The notes under the pieces: generated by a model
What the model was told of the DNA's origin: nothing
The model's database searches: none
The model's input: the letters and a program-made list of their open reading frames with translations, nothing else
Part shown: piece by piece, positions 1 to 7,813 of the stretch
Layout of the letters: each line of letters begins with the position of its first letter
How positions within the stretch are numbered: the first letter of the stretch is position 1
Source of the DNA: Methanospirillum hungatei
GTDB lineage: Archaea; Halobacteriota; Methanomicrobia; Methanomicrobiales; Methanospirillaceae
Assembly (NCBI RefSeq): GCF_020216685.1
Contig: NZ_JAIWNS010000075.1
Span: 1-14,733, forward strand
Length of the DNA: 14,733 bases
Direction: 5' to 3'
Made by a program: the position numbers and the translations under genes

Positions 1-885
1 ATCAGTGCATCCGCCGCCCCGGTAACGGTTCTGGTAAAACCGGACATGGAAATCCCGAAGAAAGAGACGACCATCTCATTTAAGCAGAACCTCTCAGAAG
101 TTCAGCCTAAAGAGGAGATTCCCGCCCCATCTGAACAGGAGGCGGTACCATCTGCACCGGCTCCCGAACCTGACACCATTATATCAGAGGTTGCCACTTC
201 ACCTTCAGGGAACCATCAGAAGATTAAGGCACTCATTAAGCAGGGTAAATACCATGAAGCCATTACCCGCCTTGATGAGATGCTTCTTGAGTCTTCTGAT
301 GACTACCGGTCATTGTTCCTGAAGAGTATTGCACTCTTTAACATCGGGAAGGGTGATGAGGCACTTGAAATATTAAGCAAAGCAAAGGAGTCCTGCACCA
401 ATAAGGATGATGCGAAAGAGATAGAACGGATCTACAGCCATATTGTGCAGAAAGGCGGAAGCAAGAACGGACAGAAGAAAGATAAGGAAAAGGAGCCTGC
501 ACCGGGTGCACAAAAGGATGTAGGCAAAGTCCCTTCCCTGACAACTCATCCTGAACGGGTGAAGAATGAACACTCTGATATGATCGAGAAGATCTGTAAT
601 CAGGCACAGGGCTTGATTGACAGCGGCGATTATAAAGGAGCAAATGACATATTAGCCGATATCCAGAACCTTGTGAAGGATATACCGGTTGAAACCATGC
701 AGAAAGAGTCTATTGACGATCTTTTTGCAGCAAAAGGATTTGTTCTGTATCAACTGAAAGAGTTTTGTGAGGCGAAAAAATTCTTCAAGGAAGCGACCAG
801 GATAAATCCAAAGAATGAGACCGCAATACATTATCTGAATGACATCAGGGTTCGTGACTGTAACAAGTTTGTTCGGCACGTATAA
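1..885 (+). CDS. TPR-repeat protein, 5' end outside window
   Basis: The reading frame is open from the first base, so the true start probably lies upstream; the first Met in frame is at 46. The visible 294 residues begin with a Pro/Glu/Ala-rich, low-complexity stretch. A tetratricopeptide unit follows (KIKALIKQGKYHEAITRL, then SLFLKSIALFNIGKGDEALE). A charged Lys/Gly/Glu linker leads to a second helical pair, with AQGLIDSGDYKGANDIL and then LYQLKEFCEAKKFFKEATRI; the latter has the typical TPR spacing of small residues ending in a Pro-Lys. No signal peptide or membrane segment is visible in this part. TPRs usually mediate protein-protein contacts; the partner is unknown. The gene ends just before a hairpin terminator, so it is transcriptionally separate from the PKD gene downstream. 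The domain content of the missing N-terminal part cannot be judged from here. Confidence 0.75.
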   Translation: MSASAAPVTVLVKPDMEIPKKETTISFKQNLSEVQPKEEIPAPSEQEAVPSAPAPEPDTIISEVATSPSGNHQKIKALIKQGKYHEAITRLDEMLLESSDDYRSLFLKSIALFNIGKGDEALEILSKAKESCTNKDDAKEIERIYSHIVQKGGSKNGQKKDKEKEPAPGAQKDVGKVPSLTTHPERVKNEHSDMIEKICNQAQGLIDSGDYKGANDILADIQNLVKDIPVETMQKESIDDLFAAKGFVLYQLKEFCEAKKFFKEATRINPKNETAIHYLNDIRVRDCNKFVRHV

Positions 886-911
886 GTCATGGAAAACCCA
901 TGACCATTTTT
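886..911 (+). terminator. Hairpin plus T-tract terminator of the TPR gene
   Basis: Directly after the TAA stop, GTCATGG (886-892) and CCATGAC (898-904) form a perfect 7-bp stem with a 5-base AAAAC loop. Two bases later comes TTTTT (907-911). Archaeal RNA polymerase terminates mainly on T-tracts; the hairpin makes this look like an intrinsic terminator. The call rests on sequence only. Confidence 0.6.
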
Positions 912-945
912 GTACCTGAACAGCGGTTCACTATCAAACACTATC

Positions 946-960
946 TTTTATATAATATAT
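946..960 (+). promoter_or_regulatory. TATA box for the first PKD gene
   Basis: An AT-only stretch, TTTTATATAATATAT, lies between the upstream terminator and the PKD gene. It resembles an archaeal TATA box and would place the transcription start near 980-985, giving a leader of about 50 bases that includes the GGAGGT ribosome binding site at 1025-1030. Confidence 0.5.
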
Positions 961-1032
961 TGGATAATTGGATCATACAGATATCTGGCCTGTTTGTGGG
1001 ATGTGAGCCCCCGGTATCCGGAACGGAGGTAT

Positions 1033-2484
1033 ATGATGAATGATGAAGAGGACATGCTCGAGCTTCTCGACGATGAGGGGACGGCTGATCAGCTTGACCT
1101 GGAGCTGGATGAGCCGGAAGAGGAAACTTCGCCTTACATTGACGAGAGTATAGAAGAAGCAGCGCCTGAACCAGAGGAATCCGAAGAACCGGAGGAGACC
1201 GGAGGGCGCGAACTTGAGATCGATATCAGGTTAATTATTATTGCAATTGTCGCAATAGCAGCGATCATACTTGCAGGAGTATTTTTTGTCATGCCTATGC
1301 TGATGCCGTCCGGTCCGCCGACGGTTGTCATGACACCAAGTCAGTCTGGAGAAGACGTATTCCTGTATTATGAATCCGGCCCTGACCTTCAGGAACAGGA
1401 TGTAAGATTTACGCTGGGTGGCGCTGAAATCCCACGGGAAAAGATCATGCTGATGGGGGGCATGACATGGCCGTGGACACAGGGGACGGTCCTCAAGGTT
1501 GACACCTCCGGATATGCAAAACCTGCAACGGTTGCGGTACTATATACGAAAGGGGAGGGTGAAGCCCTGCTGTTTTCAGCACCAGCAGAGCCCACACCGA
1601 CACCAACACCGACTCCCACCCCTGAGCATACACCTGAACCGGTTATGACCCCGGAGATCCCGGTTCCGTCTCATACGATTTCTGTCCAGCCGGTTCTGAC
1701 GGAAGACTTCATGAACCAGAATCTGATCAGGTTTGATGCGCAACCAACAACCGGCATTCAGCCACTGACCGTTCAGTTTGCCGATCAGACACAGGTATGT
1801 GCACAGAACCGGTCATGGAACTTTGGTGACGGGATGACATCCAATGCACGATACCCTGAGCACATCTATCCTTTCCCGGGTACCTACACCGCAAGTCTTG
1901 ACATGACCTTCTGTGACCCTGATGAGTCATCAGAAGCACCGGTAAAAGAGATCACCGTGCTCCCGGTTGACCGGCAGGACACGCTTCTTTCTGGCCCCGG
2001 AGCAGCAAGTATTGATGCAGGAGGATCATTATTCTTCACTGTCAAGGGCCCCGCAATGCTGATTCGGATAGGAGGAAAGGATTCCTATCTGAAGAAGGGG
2101 GACCTGGTCAGAATTGACCTGAACGATGGGGGAACCGGATATATCTCTATCATAAACAATGCTATTGTCCAGTTCAACTTTGAAAACGTATCAATATGGG
2201 TCAATGGCAAGGAATTTGGATCCGGATGGCTTACAAACATCAATATCAATCAATATGAGCAGATTGCATCGGCTGACATCACCATCCGGATCATTGCGAA
2301 GGAACCTGGTCTCAAAGGACTGGTAAATGGTATTCCGGCGATTGTGGCAAGTCCGGGTCAGATGGTAACCCTGCACAATGTCGGAACCGATTCAACCGGC
2401 AAGTTCCTCTTCAGTATCCAGGACGGGGCAGGATTTTCCTTCAGGGGAGGTATTGAATCATATGAAGTCACTACTCCCTTTTGA
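1033..2484 (+). CDS. Membrane-anchored PKD-domain surface protein (paralogue 1)
   Basis: The start is set by GGAGGT at 1025-1030; ATG 1033 or the adjacent ATG 1036 fits. An upstream TTG at 910 has no such signal and overlaps the terminator. The 483-residue protein starts with about 60 strongly acidic residues. A transmembrane helix follows (about 66-90, LIIIAIVAIAAIILAGVFF), placing the acidic part in the cytoplasm and the rest outside. Residues 95-183 resemble the region after the helix in archaeal type IV pilin N-terminal (PF07790-like) proteins and contain MTWPWTQG. A Pro-Thr repeat linker spans 186-205. A PKD domain (about 230-311) carries the typical SWNFGDG and HIYPFPGTYTASL motifs. Residues 322-483 form a C-terminal domain shared with the next gene, ending in a GTDSTGKF and RGGIESYEV pattern. 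A structural or adhesive role at the cell surface is likely. No catalytic motif is seen. Confidence 0.8.
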   Translation: MMNDEEDMLELLDDEGTADQLDLELDEPEEETSPYIDESIEEAAPEPEESEEPEETGGRELEIDIRLIIIAIVAIAAIILAGVFFVMPMLMPSGPPTVVMTPSQSGEDVFLYYESGPDLQEQDVRFTLGGAEIPREKIMLMGGMTWPWTQGTVLKVDTSGYAKPATVAVLYTKGEGEALLFSAPAEPTPTPTPTPTPEHTPEPVMTPEIPVPSHTISVQPVLTEDFMNQNLIRFDAQPTTGIQPLTVQFADQTQVCAQNRSWNFGDGMTSNARYPEHIYPFPGTYTASLDMTFCDPDESSEAPVKEITVLPVDRQDTLLSGPGAASIDAGGSLFFTVKGPAMLIRIGGKDSYLKKGDLVRIDLNDGGTGYISIINNAIVQFNFENVSIWVNGKEFGSGWLTNININQYEQIASADITIRIIAKEPGLKGLVNGIPAIVASPGQMVTLHNVGTDSTGKFLFSIQDGAGFSFRGGIESYEVTTPF

Positions 2485-2485
2485 A

Positions 2486-2497
2486 TATTTTTAAACC
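2486..2497 (+). promoter_or_regulatory. Putative TATA box for the second PKD gene
   Basis: ATATTTTTAAACC begins two bases after the stop of the first PKD gene, about 55 bases before the next start. It could be a TATA/BRE-like element, and its T-run could equally end the upstream transcript. The two readings cannot be separated by sequence alone. Confidence 0.35.
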
Positions 2498-2546
2498 AGT
2501 GTATAATCAATGAATAAAGGCAATCTGTGCGGGGGGGTGCAGACAG

Positions 2547-4076
2547 GTGAGGAAAACGGGATGGGTTTGGTACATGAATAAAGAACACGCAATGACACAG
2601 ATCCAGACAATCATGGTCATGACCGTTATCATGATTGTTCTGTTTCTTCTTGGTGTGATCCTGGTGGTATGGAATCCGATACCTGAACGGATACCAAAGG
2701 CCACCATCAGTATTGAAGGCGAAGGCGACTCGATCGTGATGCAACACATTGATGGTGATTCGTTCTCATCAGACCGGCTTATCATCAAGGTGAACGGAGA
2801 TGTCCAGCCGAACACAAATATGAACTTCCAGGGGGGTACATGGCCCTGGTCTCCAGGAGAGCGGATGCAGTTTTATTACCCGGCACCGGATGCTCCACGA
2901 CTGGTAGAGGTGCTGTACGTGACCGACAAGGGAGACAGTGTTCTCATTGACAAGGCACGTCTTGATCCCCCGCCGGTGGTATCGGCAACTCCCCTTCCGG
3001 TTGAGATGGTCCTTCCGGTCACTCCGACTCCGCTACCGACCAATATCCCGGTAAATTTAAAGGATGCAAACCCGTTCCAGCCACCGATCAGTGACTTTAC
3101 CGCTGAACCCAGGGTTGGCGATCCCCCACTGACGGTGACGTTCCATGATCTGAGTTACGGACAGGTCTCTGAATACCTCTGGAGCTTTGGAGACGGCTCC
3201 ACGTCTACCCTTCAAAACCCGGTTCATACATATTTTGTTCCAGGAGCATACACCGTCAGCCTCCTCGTGACCAATGCGTATGGATCAAACCGCCGGACTG
3301 CCGGGGACTTTATCGTGATCGGATCCCCGCCGGTCGCAAAATACCTTGCCGAACCATCCAGTGGACAGGCACCGCTGACCGTTCAGTTTACTGATCTCTC
3401 AACCGGCAGCCCGAAGAGCTGGGAGTGGTCATTTAGTGATGGGACCCAGTCATCTGAGAAGAACCCGGTTCACATCTTCCAGTATGCCGGGCAGTATAAT
3501 GTCACCCTCCGGGTCACCAACGCATATGGAACCGACAAGTACTCCCAGGAGGCCGGGATCAATGTCACTGCCCCGACCAAGATGGATGTATATCTTGCCG
3601 GAAGCATAAACGGAGCACTCATCCCTGATGGTTATGTCAGGCTCAGAGTGACTGATCCGGCAAGTTCCATGAAGATTGCCGGAAAGATCTACACCTTTGA
3701 ACCAGGGGATATGATCCAGCTCATCTACGGGCCGGGATCCATGGATGGAACCATATCCACCGATAAGAACAAGTTTACCGCATTCAACTTTAACGATATC
3801 ACTCTTGTCAAGAATGGTGAGACGCTGGCACGGGGCCCGGTCAATAGTTTCTCTCTTGGCGGGTTTGACAGCTATGCATCTGCCCTGAACCTTACCATAC
3901 CACGAGGGGATCCCTATTCAACGCTGTATATCAATTCTGAACCATACAAGTATGTTGAAAGCCCGAAGTTTACGTTCTTCGGAATCGGACCGGATAGTGC
4001 CGGCCGGTTCTTTTATCAGAAATCAGCCCAGGCTATGAACTTCCAGGGCGGGATTGCCGAACTTACCATGGGGTAA
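2547..4076 (+). CDS. Membrane-anchored protein with two PKD domains (paralogue 2)
   Basis: GTG 2547 has a G-rich sequence with GGGGGTG eight bases upstream; ATG 2574 (nine residues shorter) is the main alternative. Numbering here is from 2547. A short cytoplasmic head is followed by a transmembrane helix (about 22-42, IMVMTVIMIVLFLLGVILVV). A pilin-N-like region (about 50-137) contains GEGDSI and GGTWPWSPG. A Pro-rich linker leads to two PKD domains, about 180-258 (LWSFGDG, HTYFVPGAYTVSLLVTNAYG) and 263-341 (WEWSFSDG, HIFQYAGQYNVTLRVTNAYG). Residues 345-509 form a C-terminal domain. It matches the C-terminus of the preceding protein at FNFNDITLVKNGE versus FNFENVSIWVNGK, and at GPDSAGRF...GGIAEL versus GTDSTGKF...GGIESY. 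The two genes therefore look like a diverged tandem duplication, with this copy carrying one more PKD domain. A role in the cell envelope or adhesion is inferred. Confidence 0.8.
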   Translation: MRKTGWVWYMNKEHAMTQIQTIMVMTVIMIVLFLLGVILVVWNPIPERIPKATISIEGEGDSIVMQHIDGDSFSSDRLIIKVNGDVQPNTNMNFQGGTWPWSPGERMQFYYPAPDAPRLVEVLYVTDKGDSVLIDKARLDPPPVVSATPLPVEMVLPVTPTPLPTNIPVNLKDANPFQPPISDFTAEPRVGDPPLTVTFHDLSYGQVSEYLWSFGDGSTSTLQNPVHTYFVPGAYTVSLLVTNAYGSNRRTAGDFIVIGSPPVAKYLAEPSSGQAPLTVQFTDLSTGSPKSWEWSFSDGTQSSEKNPVHIFQYAGQYNVTLRVTNAYGTDKYSQEAGINVTAPTKMDVYLAGSINGALIPDGYVRLRVTDPASSMKIAGKIYTFEPGDMIQLIYGPGSMDGTISTDKNKFTAFNFNDITLVKNGETLARGPVNSFSLGGFDSYASALNLTIPRGDPYSTLYINSEPYKYVESPKFTFFGIGPDSAGRFFYQKSAQAMNFQGGIAELTMG

Positions 4077-4133
4077 CCCGGGTACGATCGGCAACCTTTC
4101 ATTCTTGTGATACGATACCATAGGCACACACGT

Positions 4134-5084
4134 ATGAAAGACCCCCGATTATTCTTTTCAATCCTCATTCTTTCATTGATACTCTCCCTTGAGGGAGGCG
4201 TTATTGCCGATACGCCCCTGTATACAACAGACTTTTCAGACGCAACCGGGTGGGAAACGAACAGCCCATCGTCATTTTATCTGGATGAAGGGAAGGGACA
4301 GTACCATTACCAGATAACAGGCGGTACCGGATCCTATGCGTACTATCCCCTCTCAGGGCCATTCACCGGTCCGTTCACCCTGGAATTTGATGTGTACCCG
4401 GTGCTGACCGAAGAGAAGAGTTCGTTCAGGTTTGGTCTTGGAACAGAAGGGTATGACAGTCAGAAAGGACCGGTTGTCCTTGCCGAGCTTTATAATCAGA
4501 ATGGAGAAGGGGCGTTTGCCCTCACTGCAATATCTAAGGAAAACCTCCGTTCCCAGACATTCTCCATTCCGGGGAAAGCAAATTATAGTGGAAAAACCGT
4601 GCGATTTGTGGACGGGGAGAAGTATCATATCAGGCTTACCTGGTACCCGGTTGAAAAACGGGTCAGTATGACGGTCACTGCTCCAGGCGAGAACACCCCG
4701 CTGTTTAGTCATTTTGTAATGGTAACCGGTAAGATGGAAGAGTTTACCCACCTGTTTTTGACGTCCATCGGTGAGGGACAGAACGGGAGAAAGGCCCACG
4801 GGTATATCGACAACATCAGTCTGACATCTCCAAGTTCAATCCCTGCAACCCCTGAACCTGTCATCACGTCACAGGAACCAACACCAACACCGACTCTGGT
4901 GACCAGTGTAACCAGCGTCGTTCCCGGACAGAATGGTGAGCCGGTAGATATAACCCCTGATCCGGTTCCAAAAAGAACCCCTCTTCCTGCTCCACCGACC
5001 CCTGTCCCCACTGAAAAAACTGGATTATTACCCCTCACCGGGATTTTGGGAGTGGGATTCGTTCTCTTCCTTTTCAGGAGATAG
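4134..5084 (+). CDS. Secreted LamG-like protein with LPLTG-type C-terminal anchor
   Basis: ATG 4134 gives a normal signal peptide (Lys-Asp-Pro-Arg, a hydrophobic core to about residue 19, cleavage near IADTP at 25-27). GTG 4107 would add nine polar residues in front and is less likely. The mature part (about 28-230 of 316) is rich in beta-strand patterns: LYTTDFSDATGW at the start, FTLEFDVYPV in the middle and GYIDNISL at the end. This is typical of LamG/concanavalin-like jelly-roll domains that bind carbohydrate or protein. A Pro/Thr-rich stalk (about 235-294) leads to LPLTG (299-303), a short hydrophobic segment, and a final Arg-Arg. That tripartite tail is the layout of proteins cut and attached by sortase or archaeosortase enzymes. 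No such enzyme is encoded in the window. The gene follows the PKD pair on the same strand, suggesting a shared surface role. The ligand is unknown. Confidence 0.7.
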   Translation: MKDPRLFFSILILSLILSLEGGVIADTPLYTTDFSDATGWETNSPSSFYLDEGKGQYHYQITGGTGSYAYYPLSGPFTGPFTLEFDVYPVLTEEKSSFRFGLGTEGYDSQKGPVVLAELYNQNGEGAFALTAISKENLRSQTFSIPGKANYSGKTVRFVDGEKYHIRLTWYPVEKRVSMTVTAPGENTPLFSHFVMVTGKMEEFTHLFLTSIGEGQNGRKAHGYIDNISLTSPSSIPATPEPVITSQEPTPTPTLVTSVTSVVPGQNGEPVDITPDPVPKRTPLPAPPTPVPTEKTGLLPLTGILGVGFVLFLFRR

Positions 5085-5085
5085 T

Positions 5086-5934
5086 ATGGATGAACATATC
5101 ATAGAAGCAGCCGGACGTTGCAGAGTCATTGTCAGAGATGGGAAAGTGGTGGAAGTTGGAAGTCCTCTGATATCCGACTGTCCTCTTGCACGCAGGTTTG
5201 CCTGTCCGGTCAATGAGATGACATCTGAAGCGATTCGGGATAATATTCAGAACCGTATAGACTCGTTTGGGATGTGCACCCCGGGTCGTGAACTCACTTC
5301 AGAAGAGGTGTTTGTCGGATTTGGAGCGTCAGAGATTATCAGCACCGCCCTGAAAAGCCGGTATATTGATGCAGCGGTCATCGTCTGTGACGGGGCCGGT
5401 ACCGTCGTTGTCACAAAAGCGGAGATGGCACAGGGAATAGGGGGGAGAATGTCAGGACTTATCAGCACGTCACCGATTCCTGATGTTATCCGGAGAATAG
5501 AAGAGGAGGGAGGAATCGTTGTCGATCCTGACCATGCCTTTCTTGATCCCATTGCAGGCGTCCATGCTGCGAAAAAGGCAGGATATGAGCATCTTATCGT
5601 GACCATCCATAATCCGGAGGATGCACGGGCTATCAGGGAGTATGATTCTGATGCCATCATCATCGCCGTGCATACAACCGGTTACTCTCACGAGGATGCA
5701 GAGAAGGTCAGACAATATGCGGATATCGTAACCGCATGTGCCTCACAGACTATCCGTGAGATCTGCGGACCATGCGCCATTTTGCAGGCAGGATCCACAG
5801 TGCCGGTATATGCCCTTACCCCTGGCGGGAAACACCTGATCCTTCTGCGAATGGCCGCGATAGAATATCCGCTCTTTGTAACCCATGCAGATCTGCCTGT
5901 CTCCGGGGAGAAGAGTCCTCACCCCCTGATCTGA
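5086..5934 (+). CDS. Methanogenesis marker protein 8 (DUF2099 family)
   Basis: The start is well supported: AGGAG at 5076-5080 lies five bases before ATG 5086, and the previous gene stops one base upstream. The 282-residue protein shows the pattern I associate with the methanogenesis marker 8 family (TIGR03275/DUF2099). It has RCRVIVRDGKVVEVG near the N-terminus, then CPL, then EAIRDNIQNRIDSFGM around residues 49-64, a central VVCDGAGTVVV-like stretch, and GPCAILQAGST near the C-terminus. The family is nearly restricted to methanogens and related archaea. Its biochemical role is not established to my knowledge. Several Cys residues (12, 32, 40, 63 and near the GPC motif) could bind metal, but this is a guess. 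No signal peptide or membrane helix is seen, so it is probably cytoplasmic. Its tight coupling to a secreted protein gene may simply reflect co-transcription. Confidence 0.85.
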   Translation: MDEHIIEAAGRCRVIVRDGKVVEVGSPLISDCPLARRFACPVNEMTSEAIRDNIQNRIDSFGMCTPGRELTSEEVFVGFGASEIISTALKSRYIDAAVIVCDGAGTVVVTKAEMAQGIGGRMSGLISTSPIPDVIRRIEEEGGIVVDPDHAFLDPIAGVHAAKKAGYEHLIVTIHNPEDARAIREYDSDAIIIAVHTTGYSHEDAEKVRQYADIVTACASQTIREICGPCAILQAGSTVPVYALTPGGKHLILLRMAAIEYPLFVTHADLPVSGEKSPHPLI

Positions 5935-5975
5935 GAGTCACCTATTTATCTCCATACGCAAAAATCCAAAAGCTG

Positions 5976-7181
5976 ATGAGATCTATACGGACCGGAATGC
6001 TCATTGCACTGTGCATTTCCCTCTTTTCATCTCTTTCCATGGCCGTACCGATGCCTGATGACATGATTTTTTTAACCGAAGAATATCCACCATTTAATTA
6101 TCTTGAAAACGGCGTGCCTTCCGGCCTGTCAGTGGAACTTCTCAAAACTGCACTTGAAAGAGCCGGGATTCCCTTCTCCACCGAAGATATCAGTTTTATG
6201 GCCTGGTCTGATGCATACCGGATGACAGAATCCAGGAACAATACCGGGCTTTTCTCAATGGCACGAACACCGGAGCGTGAGGAACGGTTCAAATGGGCTG
6301 GTCCCCTGATGCAATGCCCGCTTGTTTTCTTTGCTGAAAATGAATCCCTGAAGACTGCACGGCCGGAGAACAAGGATCTTCGGGCAGTTGTCATCAAAGA
6401 TGATATTGGCCTGTATGTCGGCAGAGAGGCAGGAATTCCGGATGAGAACATATTTCAGGTGACAACCCCTGCAGAAGCAGTCCAGCGACTGATCGATGGA
6501 ACATCAGATGTCTGGGTCTATGCCCTGTATCCTGGTGAGAGCCTGATTCAGACCATCGCAGAAAATCCGGAATCATTCTATATCCTTGATGATCTGGGCA
6601 GATCAACCTACTACATTGCATTTAACCTGAATACCGATCCTGACATCATGAATGCCATTCAGACCGAACTGGATGCGATGAAAACGGACCGCAGGGATGA
6701 GGGAATTACCACCTATGAAAAGATTGTCGGGAAATACATCGGTCCGATTTGTGCAGAAAAGTCACAAACACGGCAACAGATAATCAACCTGGTCAATCTC
6801 ACCGCGGATGCCATCAGCCGGGATGCAACCGGAACGCTTGCAGATATTCAGAACGGACGACATCCATACAAGGACCGGTCTGATCCTTCGTTATATGTGT
6901 ATGTCTTTGATACCGGGGTCACTCTCATCGCCAACGCTGCGCAGCCTTCCCTTGCCGGGACGAACTTTTCAGGAAAAGTCGATGCATCGGGGAAGAAATT
7001 CAGGGATGAGATCGTGACCGGTGCGATGAAACAGGGTTCAGGTATTGTGACATACACCTACTCAAACCCGCTTGAGACGGGAATTTTCTATAAAGAGGCC
7101 TATTATACCCTCGTGACCGGGAGTGATAAAAAGCAGTACATCGTCTGTGCCGGACGGTATCTCTCCTGTGACGAGATCTGA
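5976..7181 (+). CDS. Secreted solute-binding (SBP_bac_3) and Cache-domain fusion protein
   Basis: The frame is open back to 5772, but that part overlaps the marker 8 gene. ATG 5976 starts a clear signal peptide (MRSIRTG, then a hydrophobic core to about residue 23), so I take it as the start; no good ribosome binding site is visible. Of 401 residues, about 29-256 match family 3 periplasmic solute-binding domains: LTEEYPPFNYLENGVPSGLS near the start, the SMARTPEREERFKWAGP segment, and a second lobe ending in GITTYEKIVGKYIG. Residues about 266-397 resemble a single Cache sensor domain, with YVYVFDTGVTLIANAAQP, GTNFSGKVDASGKKF and YYTLVTGSDKKQYIVCAGRY. There is no second membrane helix and no signalling output domain. 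It is probably an exported or lipid-free binding protein feeding a separate receptor or transporter. Amino acids are common ligands of such lobes, but the substrate cannot be read here. Confidence 0.8.
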   Translation: MRSIRTGMLIALCISLFSSLSMAVPMPDDMIFLTEEYPPFNYLENGVPSGLSVELLKTALERAGIPFSTEDISFMAWSDAYRMTESRNNTGLFSMARTPEREERFKWAGPLMQCPLVFFAENESLKTARPENKDLRAVVIKDDIGLYVGREAGIPDENIFQVTTPAEAVQRLIDGTSDVWVYALYPGESLIQTIAENPESFYILDDLGRSTYYIAFNLNTDPDIMNAIQTELDAMKTDRRDEGITTYEKIVGKYIGPICAEKSQTRQQIINLVNLTADAISRDATGTLADIQNGRHPYKDRSDPSLYVYVFDTGVTLIANAAQPSLAGTNFSGKVDASGKKFRDEIVTGAMKQGSGIVTYTYSNPLETGIFYKEAYYTLVTGSDKKQYIVCAGRYLSCDEI

Positions 7182-7182
7182 C

Positions 7183-7812
7183 CTATTTCCATCTCTTTTT
7201 CACATGAAACAGCCGTGACTGCTCTTCCCGCTCCAGTTCTTCCCGGCTTGCCGTAATCGTTGCAATAGACGCTTCGAGTGATGGTATTACCACATGCTCG
7301 AGTGCTTTTACCCGGCGGGAAATCCGCTCTATCTCGGCTATCAGGTGGCTGAGTGCTGCGGCATTTCCGGCATATGCAATAATTGCATCAACAAGCTTCT
7401 CATATGCATCTGCCAGATCATCAATGACCAACGAAGTACCAAGGAGCCCGTATCCCCGATCCACGAGATCTGTCCTCACATTACTCCCGGTAATCACCGG
7501 GACCCGGATACCAAAGAGGTTCTTTTCCGAGAACTCAATCTCGGTCTTTGATTCCACCGAGTATGCTGCTATGGTGACGTTGAGCATCCCCTCAATCATG
7601 TAGGCAGGGGCCAGAAGATGCCTGACCCGCCGGTACCTGACCATGAGAAGATCATATTCTGCCTTCACAAGAGGAGCCAGGTTTGTGACTTCCAGAATAA
7701 GGCCGTCCAGTTTCATCTGCAGCGTCTTATGGGACCTGACGGCGATTTTAAGTCTTGACTTTAATACAAGGAGTTCTGATTTCGTCGGCCTGATATCACG
7801 AAGATATGACAC
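7183..7812 (-). CDS. atpD: A/V-type ATPase subunit D (central stalk)
   Basis: This 209-residue product has the length and two-ended helical layout of archaeal ATP synthase subunit D, the coiled-coil rotor shaft. The N-terminal helix starts RPTKSELLVLKSRLKIA, and the C-terminal helix has RRVKALEHVVIPSLEASI followed by REELEREEQSRL and a basic end. Family members usually have a very similar RRVNALE...VVIP..E signature. The N-terminal helix departs from the family's common RGHKLLKDKRDEL pattern (here RSHKTLQMKLDGL), so the protein is diverged. The start is GTG, one base after the atpC stop, with GGTGAT (7823-7818, reading on the minus strand) five bases upstream inside the end of atpC. The two genes are thus translationally coupled. 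It converges with the solute-binding gene, one base apart at their stops. Normal operon partners A, B, E, F, H, I and K are absent on both sides. Confidence 0.88.
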   Translation of the reverse strand: MSYLRDIRPTKSELLVLKSRLKIAVRSHKTLQMKLDGLILEVTNLAPLVKAEYDLLMVRYRRVRHLLAPAYMIEGMLNVTIAAYSVESKTEIEFSEKNLFGIRVPVITGSNVRTDLVDRGYGLLGTSLVIDDLADAYEKLVDAIIAYAGNAAALSHLIAEIERISRRVKALEHVVIPSLEASIATITASREELEREEQSRLFHVKKRWK

Positions 7813-7813
7813 C

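Noticed and set aside
910..1032. TTG-initiated N-terminal extension of the first PKD gene
   Set aside because: It overlaps the terminator T-tract and the TATA box and has no ribosome binding site, while GGAGGT lies just before ATG 1033/1036.
4353..4799. 148-codon frame on the minus strand
   Set aside because: It lies wholly opposite the LamG-like gene, with no signal, no recognisable domain and low-quality composition; a shadow frame.
5772..5975. N-terminal extension of the solute-binding/Cache gene
   Set aside because: It overlaps the well-supported marker 8 gene and would bury the signal peptide 68 residues inside the protein.
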